Positions 52,942-62,585 are shown, counted from the first letter of the stretch. The stretch is DNA of 64,000 nucleotides from Streptomyces sp. (GCF_031181705.1 NZ_JAPSKN010000009.1:1-64000); one strand, 5' to 3'. Notes: generated from the sequence alone by a model not told the origin. Numbers and translations are program-made.

Positions 52942-55900
52942 TCAGCCCGCCAGGCAGGACGGGCCGAGCAGCACCTTCAGGTCGCCGAAGAGCGCCGGGT
53001 CGGGCTTGACCCGGTGCCGGTCCAGGCGCAGCACGGTCGTCTTGGTCGGCCCCTGGAGCCTGATCCGGACCTCGCTGTCGCCCTTGTGGTGGCTGAGCAC
53101 CTCGCCGAGGCGGCTGACCAGCGGCGGGGTGACCCGGGTGGCCGGGATCGTGAGGACCACGGGCGCGTTGGTGCCGGCGTTGGACAGGTCCGGGACCATC
53201 AGCTCCATCGCGACCAGCCGCGGCACGTCCTCGCGCTTGTCCAGGCGGCCCTTGACGAACACCACGGCGTCCTCGACGAGTTGGGTCGAGACGAGCTGGT
53301 AGGTCGCGGGGAAGAACATGCACTCGATCGAGCCGGCGAGGTCCTCGACGGTGGCGATGGCCCAGGCGTTGCCCTGCTTGGTCATCTTGCGCTGCAGGCC
53401 GGAGATGATGCCGCCGATGGTGACGACCGCCCCGTCCGCGTGCTCACCGCCGGTCAGCTGGGAGATGCCCGCGTCGGCCTTGTCGGACAGGATGTGCTCC
53501 AGGCCGAACAGCGGGTGGTCGGAGACGTACAGACCGAGCATCTCCCGCTCCTGGGCGAGCAGATAGGTCTTGTCCCACTCGTCGGTGGAGAACTCCACGT
53601 CGAGCCCGAAGCCCGGCTCGCTGGTCTCGGCCTCGCCCATGCCGCCGAAGAGGTCGAACTGCCCCTCGGCCTCCTTGCGCTTGACCGCGACCACGTTGTC
53701 GATCATCGGCTCGTACTGGGCGGTGAGGCCCTTGCGGGTGTGACCCAGGGAGTCGAAGGCGCCGGCCTTGATCAGCGATTCGGTGGTGCGCTTGTTGCAG
53801 ACCACCGCCTCCACCTTGTCGAGGTAGTCCGGGAAGGACGTGTACTTCCCCTTGGCCTTGCGGCAGCGGATGATCGACTCGACCACGTTCGTGCCGACGT
53901 TGCGGACGGCGGACAGGCCGAAGAGGATCACGTCGTCGCCCTGGGCCGCGAAGTTGGACATCGACTCGTTGACGTTCGGCGGGAGCACGCGGATGCCCAT
54001 GCGGCGGCACTCGTTGAGGTAGACGGCCGACTTGTCCTTGTCGTCCTTCACGGACGTCAGGAGCGCGGCCATGTACTCCGCGGGGTGGTTCGCCTTGAGG
54101 TAGGCCGTCCAGTACGAGACGAGCCCGTACGCGGCGGAGTGCGCCTTGTTGAAGGCGTAGCCGGCGAAGGGGACCAGCACGTCCCACAGGGCCTGGATGG
54201 CCTCGTCGCTGTAGCCCTTCTTGCGGGCGCCCTCCTGGAAGAGGACGAAGTTCTTCGCCAGTTCCTCGGGCTTCTTCTTGCCCATCACGCGGCGGAGGAT
54301 GTCGGCCTCGCCGAGCGAGTAGCCGGCGATGATCTGTGCGGCCTTCTGCACCTGCTCCTGGTAGACGATCAGGCCGTAGGTGACGTCGAGGACCTCCCTG
54401 AGCGGCTCCTCCAGCTCGGGGTGGATGGGCGTGATCTCCTGCTGGCCGTTCTTGCGCAGCGCGTAGTTCGTGTGGGAGTTCATGCCCATCGGGCCCGGGC
54501 GGTACAGGGCCGACACGGCGGAGATGTCTTCGAAGTTGTCCGGCTTCATCAGCCGGAGCAGGGAGCGCATGGGCCCGCCGTCGAACTGGAAGACGCCGAG
54601 GGTGTCTCCGCGCTGGAGCAGTTCGAAGGTCGTCGGGTCGTCGAGCGGGAGGCTCAGGAGATCGATGTCGATCCCCTTGTTGGACTTCACCATCTTGACG
54701 GCGTCGTCCATGATCGTCAGGTTGCGCAGGCCCAGGAAGTCCATCTTCAGCAGGCCGAGCGACTCACAGCTCGGGTAGTCCCACTGCGTGATGGTCACGC
54801 CGTCGGTGTGCCGGACCCAGACGGGCACGTGGTCGGTGATGGTCTCGCTGGACATGATCACACCGGCGGCGTGCACGCCCATCTGCCGCACCAGGCCCTC
54901 GACGCCCTTGGCGGTGTCGATGACCTTCTTCACGTCCGGTTCGTTCTCGTACATCGCCCGGACCTCGCCCGCCTCCGAGTAGCGCGGGTGGTTCGGGTCG
55001 GTGATGCCGTCCAGGTTGATGCCCTTGCCGAGGACGTCGGCGGGCATGGCCTTGGTGATGCGGTCGCCCATCGCGTACGGGTAGCCCAGCACGCGCGCGG
55101 AGTCCTTGATCGCGTTCTTGGCCTTGATGGTGCCGTACGTGCCGATCATGGCGACCTTGTCGGCGCCGTACTTCTCCGTCACGTACCGGATCACCTCGAC
55201 GCGCCGGCGCTCGTCGAAGTCGATGTCGACGTCCGGCATGGAGATGCGCTCGGGGTTGAGGAACCGCTCGAAGATCAGGCCGTGCGGGATGGGGTCGAGG
55301 TCGGTGATGCCGAGGGCGTAGGCGACGATCGAGCCGGCCGCGGAGCCGCGGCCGGGGCCGACCGCGATGCCCTGCTTCTTGGCCCACATGATGAAGTCGG
55401 CGACCACGAGGAAGTAGCCCGGGAAGCCCATCGAGATGATGGTGTCCATCTCGTACTCGACCTGCTTCATGCGGTCGTCCGGGATGCCGTCCGGGAAGCG
55501 GCGGTGCATGCCGCGCATGGTCTCCTCGCGGAACCAGCTGACCTCCGTGTACCCCTCGGGGATGTCGAACTTGGGCATGAGGTCGCGCTTTTGGAACATG
55601 CCCGTGGTGTCGACCATCTCGGCGATCAGCCGGGTGTTGGCGCAGCCCTCCTGCCAGGCGTCCGAGGAGTCGATGGCGTACATCTCGTCCGTGGACTTCA
55701 GGTAGTAGCCGGTGCCGTCGAACTTGAAGCGGTCCGGGTCGGAGAGGTTCTTGCCGGTCTGGATGCACAGCAGCGCGTCGTGGGCGGTCGCCTCGTGCGC
55801 GTAGGTGTAGTGCGAGTCGTTGGTGACCAGCGGGGGGATGCCGAGCTTCCTGCCGATCTCCAGGAGGCCGTCGCGGACCCGGTGCTCGATCTCGATGCCG

Positions 55901-56481
55901 TGGTCCATCAGCTCCAGGAAGTAGCGGTCCTTGCCGAAGATGTCCTGGTAGTCGGCGGCGGCCTTGAGGGCCTCGTCGAAATGGCCGAGGCGCAGCCGGG
56001 TCTGGACCTCGCCGGAGGGGCAGCCGGTGGAGGCGACGATGCCCTCGGACCACTTGGCGATGGTCTCCTTGTCCATCCGGGGCCACTTCTGCAGCCAGCC
56101 CTCGGCGTAGGCGTCGGAGGACAGCCGGAAGAGGTTGTGCAGACCGGTCTTGTTCACCGCCCACATCGTCTTGTGCGTGTAACCGCCGGAACCGGAGACG
56201 TCGTCCCGCTTCTGGTGCGGCTGGCCCCACTGGATCTTGCGCTTGTTGCGGCGGGACTCGGGCGCGACATAGGCCTCGATCCCGATGATCGGGGTGATCC
56301 CGGCCTTCTGCGCGGAGTGGTAGAAGTCGTACGCCCCGTGGAGGTTGCCGTGGTCGGACATGGCGATGTGGGTCATGCCCATCTCGTTGCACGCGTCGAA
56401 CATGTCCTTCAGCCGCGCGGCACCGTCCAGCAGCGAGTACTGGGTGTGGACGTGCAGGTGCGTGAACGGCGGCTTTGACAC
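52942..56481 (-). CDS. dnaE: DNA polymerase III alpha subunit (replicative)
   Basis: 1179 residues; catalytic subunit of the replicative polymerase. The N-terminal PHP domain has H10 and H12 (THLHVHTQYS) and D43-H44. The polymerase palm carries the catalytic aspartates D417 and D419 in PDVDIDFDERRR, after the GPGRGSAAGS loop. The helix-hairpin-helix part and an OB fold with VVTIGGIISGLQRK follow. Length and order match DnaE1 of Streptomyces. The start is GTG at 56481, with GGAGG 8 bases upstream. Expected to be essential. Confidence 0.97.
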   Translation of the reverse strand: MSKPPFTHLHVHTQYSLLDGAARLKDMFDACNEMGMTHIAMSDHGNLHGAYDFYHSAQKAGITPIIGIEAYVAPESRRNKRKIQWGQPHQKRDDVSGSGGYTHKTMWAVNKTGLHNLFRLSSDAYAEGWLQKWPRMDKETIAKWSEGIVASTGCPSGEVQTRLRLGHFDEALKAAADYQDIFGKDRYFLELMDHGIEIEHRVRDGLLEIGRKLGIPPLVTNDSHYTYAHEATAHDALLCIQTGKNLSDPDRFKFDGTGYYLKSTDEMYAIDSSDAWQEGCANTRLIAEMVDTTGMFQKRDLMPKFDIPEGYTEVSWFREETMRGMHRRFPDGIPDDRMKQVEYEMDTIISMGFPGYFLVVADFIMWAKKQGIAVGPGRGSAAGSIVAYALGITDLDPIPHGLIFERFLNPERISMPDVDIDFDERRRVEVIRYVTEKYGADKVAMIGTYGTIKAKNAIKDSARVLGYPYAMGDRITKAMPADVLGKGINLDGITDPNHPRYSEAGEVRAMYENEPDVKKVIDTAKGVEGLVRQMGVHAAGVIMSSETITDHVPVWVRHTDGVTITQWDYPSCESLGLLKMDFLGLRNLTIMDDAVKMVKSNKGIDIDLLSLPLDDPTTFELLQRGDTLGVFQFDGGPMRSLLRLMKPDNFEDISAVSALYRPGPMGMNSHTNYALRKNGQQEITPIHPELEEPLREVLDVTYGLIVYQEQVQKAAQIIAGYSLGEADILRRVMGKKKPEELAKNFVLFQEGARKKGYSDEAIQALWDVLVPFAGYAFNKAHSAAYGLVSYWTAYLKANHPAEYMAALLTSVKDDKDKSAVYLNECRRMGIRVLPPNVNESMSNFAAQGDDVILFGLSAVRNVGTNVVESIIRCRKAKGKYTSFPDYLDKVEAVVCNKRTTESLIKAGAFDSLGHTRKGLTAQYEPMIDNVVAVKRKEAEGQFDLFGGMGEAETSEPGFGLDVEFSTDEWDKTYLLAQEREMLGLYVSDHPLFGLEHILSDKADAGISQLTGGEHADGAVVTIGGIISGLQRKMTKQGNAWAIATVEDLAGSIECMFFPATYQLVSTQLVEDAVVFVKGRLDKREDVPRLVAMELMVPDLSNAGTNAPVVLTIPATRVTPPLVSRLGEVLSHHKGDSEVRIRLQGPTKTTVLRLDRHRVKPDPALFGDLKVLLGPSCLAG

Positions 56482-56697
56482 GGCTGCGGCCTCCAGGAAG
56501 AACACGGGTCGAATGGGGTCCGACAGGCTGCGGACAGTCTGGGGGACAGCGTCGAAGTCTATGCCTCGGCAGTGACACGCGGGGGCCTGACCCGCGTACC
56601 TTCGTGCGGGGGCCGTGGGCACTCGCGCGTACCCCCGCACGTTAGGCAGAGGGCGGACCTGCCGCCCTGAGACGCATGCACCAGGAGGCACCCAGCG

Positions 56698-58026
56698 ATG
56701 TCGTTCCCGCAGCTCGACGGCGAGCACCGCGGTGAGGAGATCCTCGCCGTCTTCGACACCGCCTTCGGCGAGCTCCTGGCCGCCGACCCGGCCGCGTTCC
56801 GCGTGAAGTTCCGGAAGATGGCGGCCTCGGCCTTCGCCTTCTACCGGGGCACGGCGTGCCTCTTCTACCACGACCTCGACCGCGAGGGCCTGCTGAGCGG
56901 CCCGTACCTGGACGAGCGCACCTCGCGCGTGTGGATCCACGGCGACCTGCACGCGGAGAACTTCGGCACGTACATGGACGCGAACGGCCGCCTGATCTTC
57001 AACGTCAACGACTTCGACGAGGCCTACGTGGGCCCCTTCACATGGGACCTGGCGCGCCTGGCCGCGTCCATCGCGCTGATCGGGTACGCCAAGGCGCTCA
57101 GCGACGAGCAGATCACCGAGCTGGTGCGGGTGTACGCGGGCGCCTACCGGGAGCGGATCCACGCCCTGGCCACGGGGGCGAAGAGCGACGAGGTGCCGCC
57201 GTTCACGCTGGACACCGCGCAGGGCCCGCTGCTCGACGCGCTGCGGGACGCCCGCTCGCTGACCCGCTTCGGGCTGCTGGAGTCGATGACCGAGATCCGC
57301 GACTTCGAGCGCCGCTTCGCGCCGGGCGGCGGCTCGGTCGAGCTGGACGCGGCCACGCGCTACAAGGTCCTCGCCGCCTTCGACGGCTATCTGGAGACGC
57401 TTCCGGACAGCTCCCTGGCCCGTCCCGACTCCTACCGCGTGAAGGACGTCGTCGGCCGCCGCGGCATCGGGATCGGCTCGGCCGGGCTGCCGTCGTACAA
57501 CATCCTCCTGGAGGGCCACAGCGACGCCCTGGAGAACGATGTCGTGATCTACATCAAGCAGGCCCAGACCCCGGCCGTCTCCCGGCACGTCACGGACCGG
57601 GCGATCCGCGACTACTTCCAGCACGAGGGGCACCGCACGGTCATCTCCCAGCGCGCCCTCCAGGCGCACGCCGACCCGTGGCTGGGCTGGACCGAGCTGG
57701 ACGGCGCGGGCCAGCTGGTCGCCGAGGTCTCGCCGTACGCGGTGGACCTCGACTGGGGCGACATCGACGACCCTGAGGAGATCGCCCAGGTGATGGCGGA
57801 CCTCGGCCGGGCGACGGCCGCGATGCACGCGGCGGCGGACGACCAGTCCGGCGAGTCCCTGGTGCCGTTCTCCACCGAGCGGGCCATCGACGCGGCGATC
57901 GCGGCCGACGAGGAGGGCTTCGCGCCCCTGCTGGTCGACTTCGCGCACGGCTACGGCGCACGCGCGCGTGCCGACCACCAGACCTTCGTGGACCTCTTCC
58001 GCAACGGCCGGATCCCGGGTCTGTGA
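56698..58026 (+). CDS. DUF2252 protein with aminoglycoside-phosphotransferase-like fold
   Basis: 442 residues. FRKMAASAFAFYRG and HGDLHAENFG (81-90; H81, D83, N88), followed by FNVNDFDEA (D105, D107), are the hallmark of DUF2252, which resembles the catalytic loop and metal site of APH/kinase folds. It is therefore a possible small-molecule kinase with unknown substrate. There is no signal peptide or membrane helix. AGGAGG lies 9 bases before the ATG at 56698. It is divergent from dnaE over 216 bases, a region in which I recognise no regulatory motif. Confidence 0.88.
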   Translation: MSFPQLDGEHRGEEILAVFDTAFGELLAADPAAFRVKFRKMAASAFAFYRGTACLFYHDLDREGLLSGPYLDERTSRVWIHGDLHAENFGTYMDANGRLIFNVNDFDEAYVGPFTWDLARLAASIALIGYAKALSDEQITELVRVYAGAYRERIHALATGAKSDEVPPFTLDTAQGPLLDALRDARSLTRFGLLESMTEIRDFERRFAPGGGSVELDAATRYKVLAAFDGYLETLPDSSLARPDSYRVKDVVGRRGIGIGSAGLPSYNILLEGHSDALENDVVIYIKQAQTPAVSRHVTDRAIRDYFQHEGHRTVISQRALQAHADPWLGWTELDGAGQLVAEVSPYAVDLDWGDIDDPEEIAQVMADLGRATAAMHAAADDQSGESLVPFSTERAIDAAIAADEEGFAPLLVDFAHGYGARARADHQTFVDLFRNGRIPGL

Positions 58027-58074
58027 CGGAAACAGCTCACACAGGCATCCTTTAGGGGTCCCTTACAGGTCCCC

Positions 58075-58788
58075 GTGACAGACTCTTCTCTCGCTATGGA
58101 CATATCCGGGATCCCGCTCAGAGCCGTGCGCGCGGCGCTGTTCACGGCCGTGGTCGTGACACTCAGCACCGCGTCGCACGTGCTGCTGTCCCGGGCCCCG
58201 CTGCCGGTGGGCACGGTGGCGGCGGTCGCCGCCGCCGTGTTCGTCCTCGCCTACGCGCTGGCCGGCCGCGAGCGCTCCTTCGGGCGGATCGCGGCCCTGC
58301 TCATCCCGCTGGAGCTGGCCGCCGACACGGTGTTCACCATGGGCCAGCACGCCTGCTACGGCCGCGCGGGCGGCCCGGTCGCGGGCCCGCTGCGCTCGGT
58401 CGGCCTGGACGTGCTGTGCGGCGGCGAGGTCGGCACACCGCTGGCCCGGATGGCCGGCGCCACCGGCACGGAACGGCTGGCGGTCGTGGTCGCCCACGCC
58501 GACCCGGCCACGGCCTGGCTGCTGCTCGGCGCGCACCTCGGCGTCGGCCTCACCGCCGCCGTCTGGCTGCGCCGCGGCGAGCGGGCCCTGGCCCAGCTGC
58601 TGCGGGCGGTGACGGCGACGACGTTCCGGCCGTTGCTGCTGGCGGTCGCCGCGGTGACGGTACGGCGGCGGCCGGCCGGCCGCCGGCTGCCCGCGCGCCC
58701 CGCCGGCCGCACGTCCACCGCCCGCGACCTGGTTCTCGCGTACTCCCTGGGACGGCGTGGACCGCCGTGCTCGCCCGCCCTTATCTGA
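58075..58788 (+). CDS. Integral membrane protein of unknown function
   Basis: 237 residues with about five membrane helices (18-38, 43-63, 70-92, 137-165 and 172-192) and a basic C-terminal tail. An extracytoplasmic loop contains C94 and C115, which might form a disulfide, and HACYG near the third helix. It precedes a DsbA-like gene by 95 bases, which would fit a disulfide link, but this is only context. The GTG at 58075 is given; an ATG at 58096 is also in frame. The family was not recognised. Confidence 0.75.
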   Translation: MTDSSLAMDISGIPLRAVRAALFTAVVVTLSTASHVLLSRAPLPVGTVAAVAAAVFVLAYALAGRERSFGRIAALLIPLELAADTVFTMGQHACYGRAGGPVAGPLRSVGLDVLCGGEVGTPLARMAGATGTERLAVVVAHADPATAWLLLGAHLGVGLTAAVWLRRGERALAQLLRAVTATTFRPLLLAVAAVTVRRRPAGRRLPARPAGRTSTARDLVLAYSLGRRGPPCSPALI

Positions 58789-58883
58789 GGCACCGCCGTC
58801 GCGCACGGCGCTTTCGAGCACGAGCAGTCCCCCTTACGTATTCCGCACACGACGTGTGCGCGTCCCCCACGGAGAACATCACC

Positions 58884-59702
58884 ATGAGCAAGCGGAACAG
58901 CCAGGCGGCGAAGATGGCGGCCCGCGAGCGGCTGCGCGTCGAGCGCGAGCGCGAGGCCAAGCGGGCGAAGGCCAGGCGGCAGATCATCGTCGCCTGCTCC
59001 GTCGTCGGCGTCCTCGCGATAGCCGGCGGCATCGGCTACGCGGTCGTCCAGGCCAACAAGCCCACCTACTGGGAGGCCCAGAAGGACGCCAAGGTCGTCG
59101 CCCCGGCCAACACCACGGGTACCGACGGCACCACGGTCGTCATCGGCAAGGACTCGGCGAAGAAGACCCTGAAGGTCTACGAGGACCCGCGCTGCCCGGT
59201 GTGCGCCCAGTTCGAGCAGGTCGTCGGCCCGACCGTGAAGAAGGACATCGACGACGGCAAGTACAAGATGCAGTTCATCGGCGCCACCTTCATCGACGAC
59301 AAGGACAACGGCGAGGGCTCCAAGAACGCGCTGAGCGCCCTGGGCGCCGCGCTGAACGTCAGCGACCAGGCGTTCCTCGACTACAAGGCCGCCCTGTACT
59401 CCGCGAAGTTCCACCCGGAGGAGACGACCGACGAGTTCAAGAAGGACAGCTACCTGATCAAGGTCGCGAACAGCGTCCCGGAACTGAAGGGCAACAAGAA
59501 GTTCCAGGACGCCGTCGAGAAGGGCACCTACGACGCCTGGGCGATGGCCATGTCGAAGACCTTCGACGACAACAAGGACGGCGTCACCGGCACGCCGGGC
59601 TTCGTGATGGACGGCAAGCAGCTCACCGCCGACAGCCAGGGCACGCCGCTGATGACGGTGGCCGACTTCAACCGGGTCGTGGGCGAGGCCCTGAAGAAGT
59701 GA
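58884..59702 (+). CDS. Membrane-anchored DsbA-like thiol oxidoreductase, second copy
   Basis: 272 residues with the same plan as the protein at 30002-30778. A very basic, possibly coiled N-terminus (1-32) leads to one membrane helix (33-55) and then an extracytoplasmic thioredoxin fold with the redox motif C104-P-V-C107 and cis-proline loop TGTPGFV. The domain is Lys-rich. It probably catalyses disulfide exchange in exported proteins. The ATG at 58884 has GGAG about 10 bases upstream. It is followed by a 32-bp perfect palindrome (terminator) and phoD. Confidence 0.9.
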   Translation: MSKRNSQAAKMAARERLRVEREREAKRAKARRQIIVACSVVGVLAIAGGIGYAVVQANKPTYWEAQKDAKVVAPANTTGTDGTTVVIGKDSAKKTLKVYEDPRCPVCAQFEQVVGPTVKKDIDDGKYKMQFIGATFIDDKDNGEGSKNALSALGAALNVSDQAFLDYKAALYSAKFHPEETTDEFKKDSYLIKVANSVPELKGNKKFQDAVEKGTYDAWAMAMSKTFDDNKDGVTGTPGFVMDGKQLTADSQGTPLMTVADFNRVVGEALKK

Positions 59703-59732
59703 CGGCGGGCCGCGGACCGGCCGGCGTGTGAA

Positions 59733-59764
59733 GAGCGGGCGAACTTCCGGAAGTTCGCCCGCTC
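59733..59764. terminator. 32-bp perfect palindrome between the DsbA-like gene and phoD
   Basis: GAGCGGGCGAACTTCC is directly followed by its exact complement, giving a 16-bp stem. It begins 31 bases after the DsbA-like stop and ends 31 bases before phoD. It is most likely the upstream terminator, but overlap with the phoD promoter region means it could also be an operator. Confidence 0.65.
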
Positions 59765-59781
59765 CGGCGCATACCGACCAG

Positions 59782-59787
59782 TAACCT
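59782..59787 (+). promoter_or_regulatory. Candidate -10 box of phoD
   Basis: TAACCT lies 8 bases before the GTG of phoD, so the transcript would start near the initiation codon. No good -35 box is present. I also looked for a PHO box (tandem GTTCACC-like repeats) and found only single GTTCGCC halves inside the palindrome. Confidence 0.3.
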
Positions 59788-59795
59788 GATCGCTC

Positions 59796-61466
59796 GTGAC
59801 CAGTCGATACAGATCATCGAACACGTCCGAGGGCCTCAACTCCCTCACCCCGCGCCGCCGTACGGTCGTCAAGGCCGCGGCGGCGACTGCTGTCCTGGCC
59901 GGGCCGCTGGCGGCAACCCCGCCCGCGCGCGCCGTCGACCAGGCTCCCGCCTTCCTGCACGGCGTGGCCTCCGGTGACCCGCTGCCGGACGGCGTCCTGC
60001 TGTGGACCCGTGTCACGCCCGTCCCCGAGGCGATACCCGGATCCGGGATCGGCCCGGACACCGAGGTCGCCTGGACGGTCGCCCGGGACAAGGCGTTCAC
60101 GAACGTCGTCGCCAGGGGCTCCACGACCGCCACCGCCGCCTCCGACCACACCGTGAAGGCCGACATCCGCGGCCTGGAGCCGGGCACGGACTACTGGTTC
60201 CGCTTCTCCGCCGGGGGCACCGACTCCCCCGCCGCCCGCACCCGCACCGCCCCCGCTCCCGACGCGGCCGTCACCGGCCTGCGCTTCGGCGTGGTCTCCT
60301 GCGCCAACTGGGAGGCCGGGTACTTCGCCCCGTACCGCCACCTCGCGGCCCGCGGCGACCTGGACGCCTGGCTGCACCTGGGCGACTACATCTACGAGTA
60401 CGGCACCGGCGAGTACGGCACCCGCGGCACGGTCGTCCGCCCGCACGTCCCGGCCCACGAGATCGTCACGCTCGCCGACTACCGCGCCCGGCACGCCCGT
60501 TACAAGACGGACCCGGACCTCCAGGCGCTGCACGCGGCGGCCCCGGTCGTGGCGATCTGGGACGACCACGAGCTGGCCAACGACGCCTGGTCGGGCGGCG
60601 CCGAGAACCACACGGAGGGCGCCGAGGGCACGTGGTCCGCCCGTCAGGCCGCCGCCAAGCAGGCCTACTTCGAGTGGATGCCGGTGCGGCCCGCCATCGC
60701 CGGCACCACCTACCGCCGGCTGCGCTTCGGCAAGCTGGCCGACCTCTCGCTGCTGGACCTGCGTTCCTTCCGCTCCCAGCAGGTCAAGGCCGGCGACGGC
60801 GAGGTCGACGACCCGGACCGCACTCTCACCGGCCGCGCCCAGCTCGACTGGCTCAAGGCGGGCCTGAAGGCGTCCGACACCACCTGGCGGCTGGTCGGCA
60901 ACTCCGTGATGATCTCCCCGTTCGCCATCGGCTCGCTCTCCGCCGACCTGCTGGGGCCGCTGGCCAAGCTGCTGGGCCTGCCGCGGGAGGGCCTCGCCCT
61001 CAACACCGACCAGTGGGACGGCTACACCGACGACCGCCGCGAGGTCCTGGCCCACCTGCGCGCCAACGCGATCCGCAACACGGTCTTCCTCACCGGCGAC
61101 ATCCACATGGCCTGGGCCAACGACGTCCCGGTGGACGCGGGCACGTATCCGCTCTCCCCGTCGGCCGCCACGGAGTTCGTCGTCACCTCGGTCACCTCGG
61201 ACAACCTCGACGACATCCTCGAGGTCCCGGAGGGCACGGTCTCCGCGGTCGCCGCGCCGGTGATCCGCGCGGCCAACCGGCACGTCCACTGGGTCGACAC
61301 CGACCGCCACGGCTTCGGCGTCCTGGACATCACGGCCGAGCGCGCGCAGATGGACTACTACGTGATCTCCGACCGCGCGAAACGTGACGCGACGGCCAGG
61401 TGGATCCGCTCGTACCGCACACGCAGCGGCACGCAGAAGATGGAGCGCGTGTACGACCCCGTGTAA
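59796..61466 (+). CDS. phoD: Secreted alkaline phosphatase/phosphodiesterase PhoD
   Basis: 556 residues. A twin-arginine signal has the basic RRR run at residues 20-22, a hydrophobic core to about 40 and an ARA-type cleavage site near 45. An Ig-like N-terminal domain (50-155) follows, then the metallophosphatase core with [33 protein letters not shown] and the C-terminal [11 protein letters not shown] metal ligands. PhoD enzymes use calcium and iron to release phosphate from mono- and diesters outside the cell, usually under PhoP control. The GTG at 59796 is chosen. Confidence 0.95.
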   Translation: MTSRYRSSNTSEGLNSLTPRRRTVVKAAAATAVLAGPLAATPPARAVDQAPAFLHGVASGDPLPDGVLLWTRVTPVPEAIPGSGIGPDTEVAWTVARDKAFTNVVARGSTTATAASDHTVKADIRGLEPGTDYWFRFSAGGTDSPAARTRTAPAPDAAVTGLRFGVVSCANWEAGYFAPYRHLAARGDLDAWLHLGDYIYEYGTGEYGTRGTVVRPHVPAHEIVTLADYRARHARYKTDPDLQALHAAAPVVAIWDDHELANDAWSGGAENHTEGAEGTWSARQAAAKQAYFEWMPVRPAIAGTTYRRLRFGKLADLSLLDLRSFRSQQVKAGDGEVDDPDRTLTGRAQLDWLKAGLKASDTTWRLVGNSVMISPFAIGSLSADLLGPLAKLLGLPREGLALNTDQWDGYTDDRREVLAHLRANAIRNTVFLTGDIHMAWANDVPVDAGTYPLSPSAATEFVVTSVTSDNLDDILEVPEGTVSAVAAPVIRAANRHVHWVDTDRHGFGVLDITAERAQMDYYVISDRAKRDATARWIRSYRTRSGTQKMERVYDPV

Positions 61467-61521
61467 CCGGAGTCACGTCCGGGCCGGGCCGCGACGGGCA
61501 ACCTCCTGCCCGAAGTCCTCC

Positions 61522-61560
61522 TCTCCTCTTGTGCTGACGGATCGTCAGCACAAGAGGAGA
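61522..61560. terminator. Strong hairpin between phoD and the small secreted protein gene
   Basis: Perfect 17-bp stem (61522-61538 with 61544-61560) around a GGATC loop. It follows phoD by 55 bases and ends directly before the CAGGAG ribosome site of the next gene. It is probably the phoD terminator. If transcribed as a leader it would place a stable helix against the ribosome site of the secreted protein gene. Confidence 0.7.
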
Positions 61561-61570
61561 CAGGAGTCAC

Positions 61571-61915
61571 ATGGCCACCCCCCAAGGTGTCGTGAAGAAG
61601 TCCGCCGTGCTGGTCGCCGCCCTGGCCCTGGCCGGCGGCACCGCCACCGCCGCCGAGGCGAAGGAGTCCCGCCCGGCCGCGCCGGCCTACGTCAGCCTGA
61701 CCGTGCTGAGCGCCAAGGCGCCCGTCTACGCCAAGCCCACGTCCTCGTCGACGCGGTACCGCACGGAGCCCCGGGGCACGACCCTGCGGATCGCGTGCTC
61801 CACCACCGCCACCCCGTCGGGCAACATGTGGTTCCGGATCTATGACTCGCAGCCGGTGGGCTGGGTGTGGTCCGGGCACTTCGCGTCGCTGGTGAACCCG
61901 CCCAAGAAGTGCTGA
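61571..61915 (+). CDS. Small secreted SH3-like protein
   Basis: 114 residues. A Sec-type signal peptide (hydrophobic core about 11-24, cleavage near TAAEA-KE) leads to a mature part of about 85 residues with bacterial SH3 (SH3b) features: VLSAKAPVYAKPTSSSTRYRTEPRGTTL, then MWFRIYDSQPVGWVWSGHFASL. Two cysteines, one mid-domain and one at the very C-terminus, may form a disulfide. SH3b domains often bind cell-wall peptides, so a wall-associated role is likely. CAGGAG lies 5 bases before the ATG at 61571. Confidence 0.88.
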   Translation: MATPQGVVKKSAVLVAALALAGGTATAAEAKESRPAAPAYVSLTVLSAKAPVYAKPTSSSTRYRTEPRGTTLRIACSTTATPSGNMWFRIYDSQPVGWVWSGHFASLVNPPKKC

Positions 61916-61922
61916 CCGCCCG

Positions 61923-62492
61923 CTAGAGCGAGTCGAGGAAGCCGAGGGCCACCCGCCAGGTGGCCTCGGCCGCCTCGGCGTCGTGGTCGGGCAGGTCGGG
62001 GTCGGTGTAGAGGTGGCCGGCCCCGGCGTAGCGGTACACCTCCACGTCGGCGCCCGTGCGGCCCATCTGCAGGTACCAGGCGCTCAGCCAGTCGTCCGTC
62101 TCGAACGGGTCCGGTTCCGCCACGTGCAGCTGAACCGGCAGCCCGTCCACCGTGACGCCCGGCGCGATGTCCGACGTGCCGTGCAGGAGCAGCAGGCCGC
62201 GGGCCTTGTCGTCGCCGAGGGCGAGGGTCTGGGCGATGGAGGCGCCGAGCGAGAATCCGGCGTACACGAGCCCGCGCTCCGAGTAGGGCGCGGCGGCCAG
62301 CACGGCCCGCTTCAGCAGCTCCTCCTTGCCGGTCTTCTCGTTGTGCTCCATGCCCTCCTCGACGGTCTCGAACGTACGCCCCTCGAAGAGGTCGGGCGTC
62401 CACACCTCGTGACCGGCCGAGCGCAGCCGGTCAGCGGCCTGGTGCACCGCGGGCCGCAGCCCGTAGGTCGAGTGAAAGAGCATGATGTTCAT
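61923..62492 (-). CDS. Dienelactone-hydrolase-family alpha/beta hydrolase
   Basis: 189 residues. The fold is compact like dienelactone hydrolase: LFHSTYGLRPAV near the start, nucleophile elbow GFSLGAS (Ser in place of the Cys of classical enzymes), acid DP in VAEPDPFETD, and catalytic His in AGAGHLYTD. The substrate is unknown. The ATG at 62492 starts the first strand directly; the ribosome site is weak. It is convergent with the SH3-like gene (7-base gap) and divergent from the MscS gene. Confidence 0.85.
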   Translation of the reverse strand: MNIMLFHSTYGLRPAVHQAADRLRSAGHEVWTPDLFEGRTFETVEEGMEHNEKTGKEELLKRAVLAAAPYSERGLVYAGFSLGASIAQTLALGDDKARGLLLLHGTSDIAPGVTVDGLPVQLHVAEPDPFETDDWLSAWYLQMGRTGADVEVYRYAGAGHLYTDPDLPDHDAEAAEATWRVALGFLDSL

Positions 62493-62585
62493 GAGGCCAT
62501 GGTGCCAGCCGGGTGTGACGGGCCCGGGTCGCGGCAGTACCCAGGACGCCGCCGAAGTCACATGTTCATGCCCCGGCGAGCCGGT

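Noticed and set aside
56482..56697. Hidden small gene between dnaE and the DUF2252 gene
   Set aside because: Short frames here are Arg-rich shadows; the only good ribosome site belongs to the DUF2252 gene.
59703..59795. Possible PHO box before phoD
   Set aside because: Only inverted GTTCGCC halves within a palindrome are present, not the tandem direct repeats PhoP needs.
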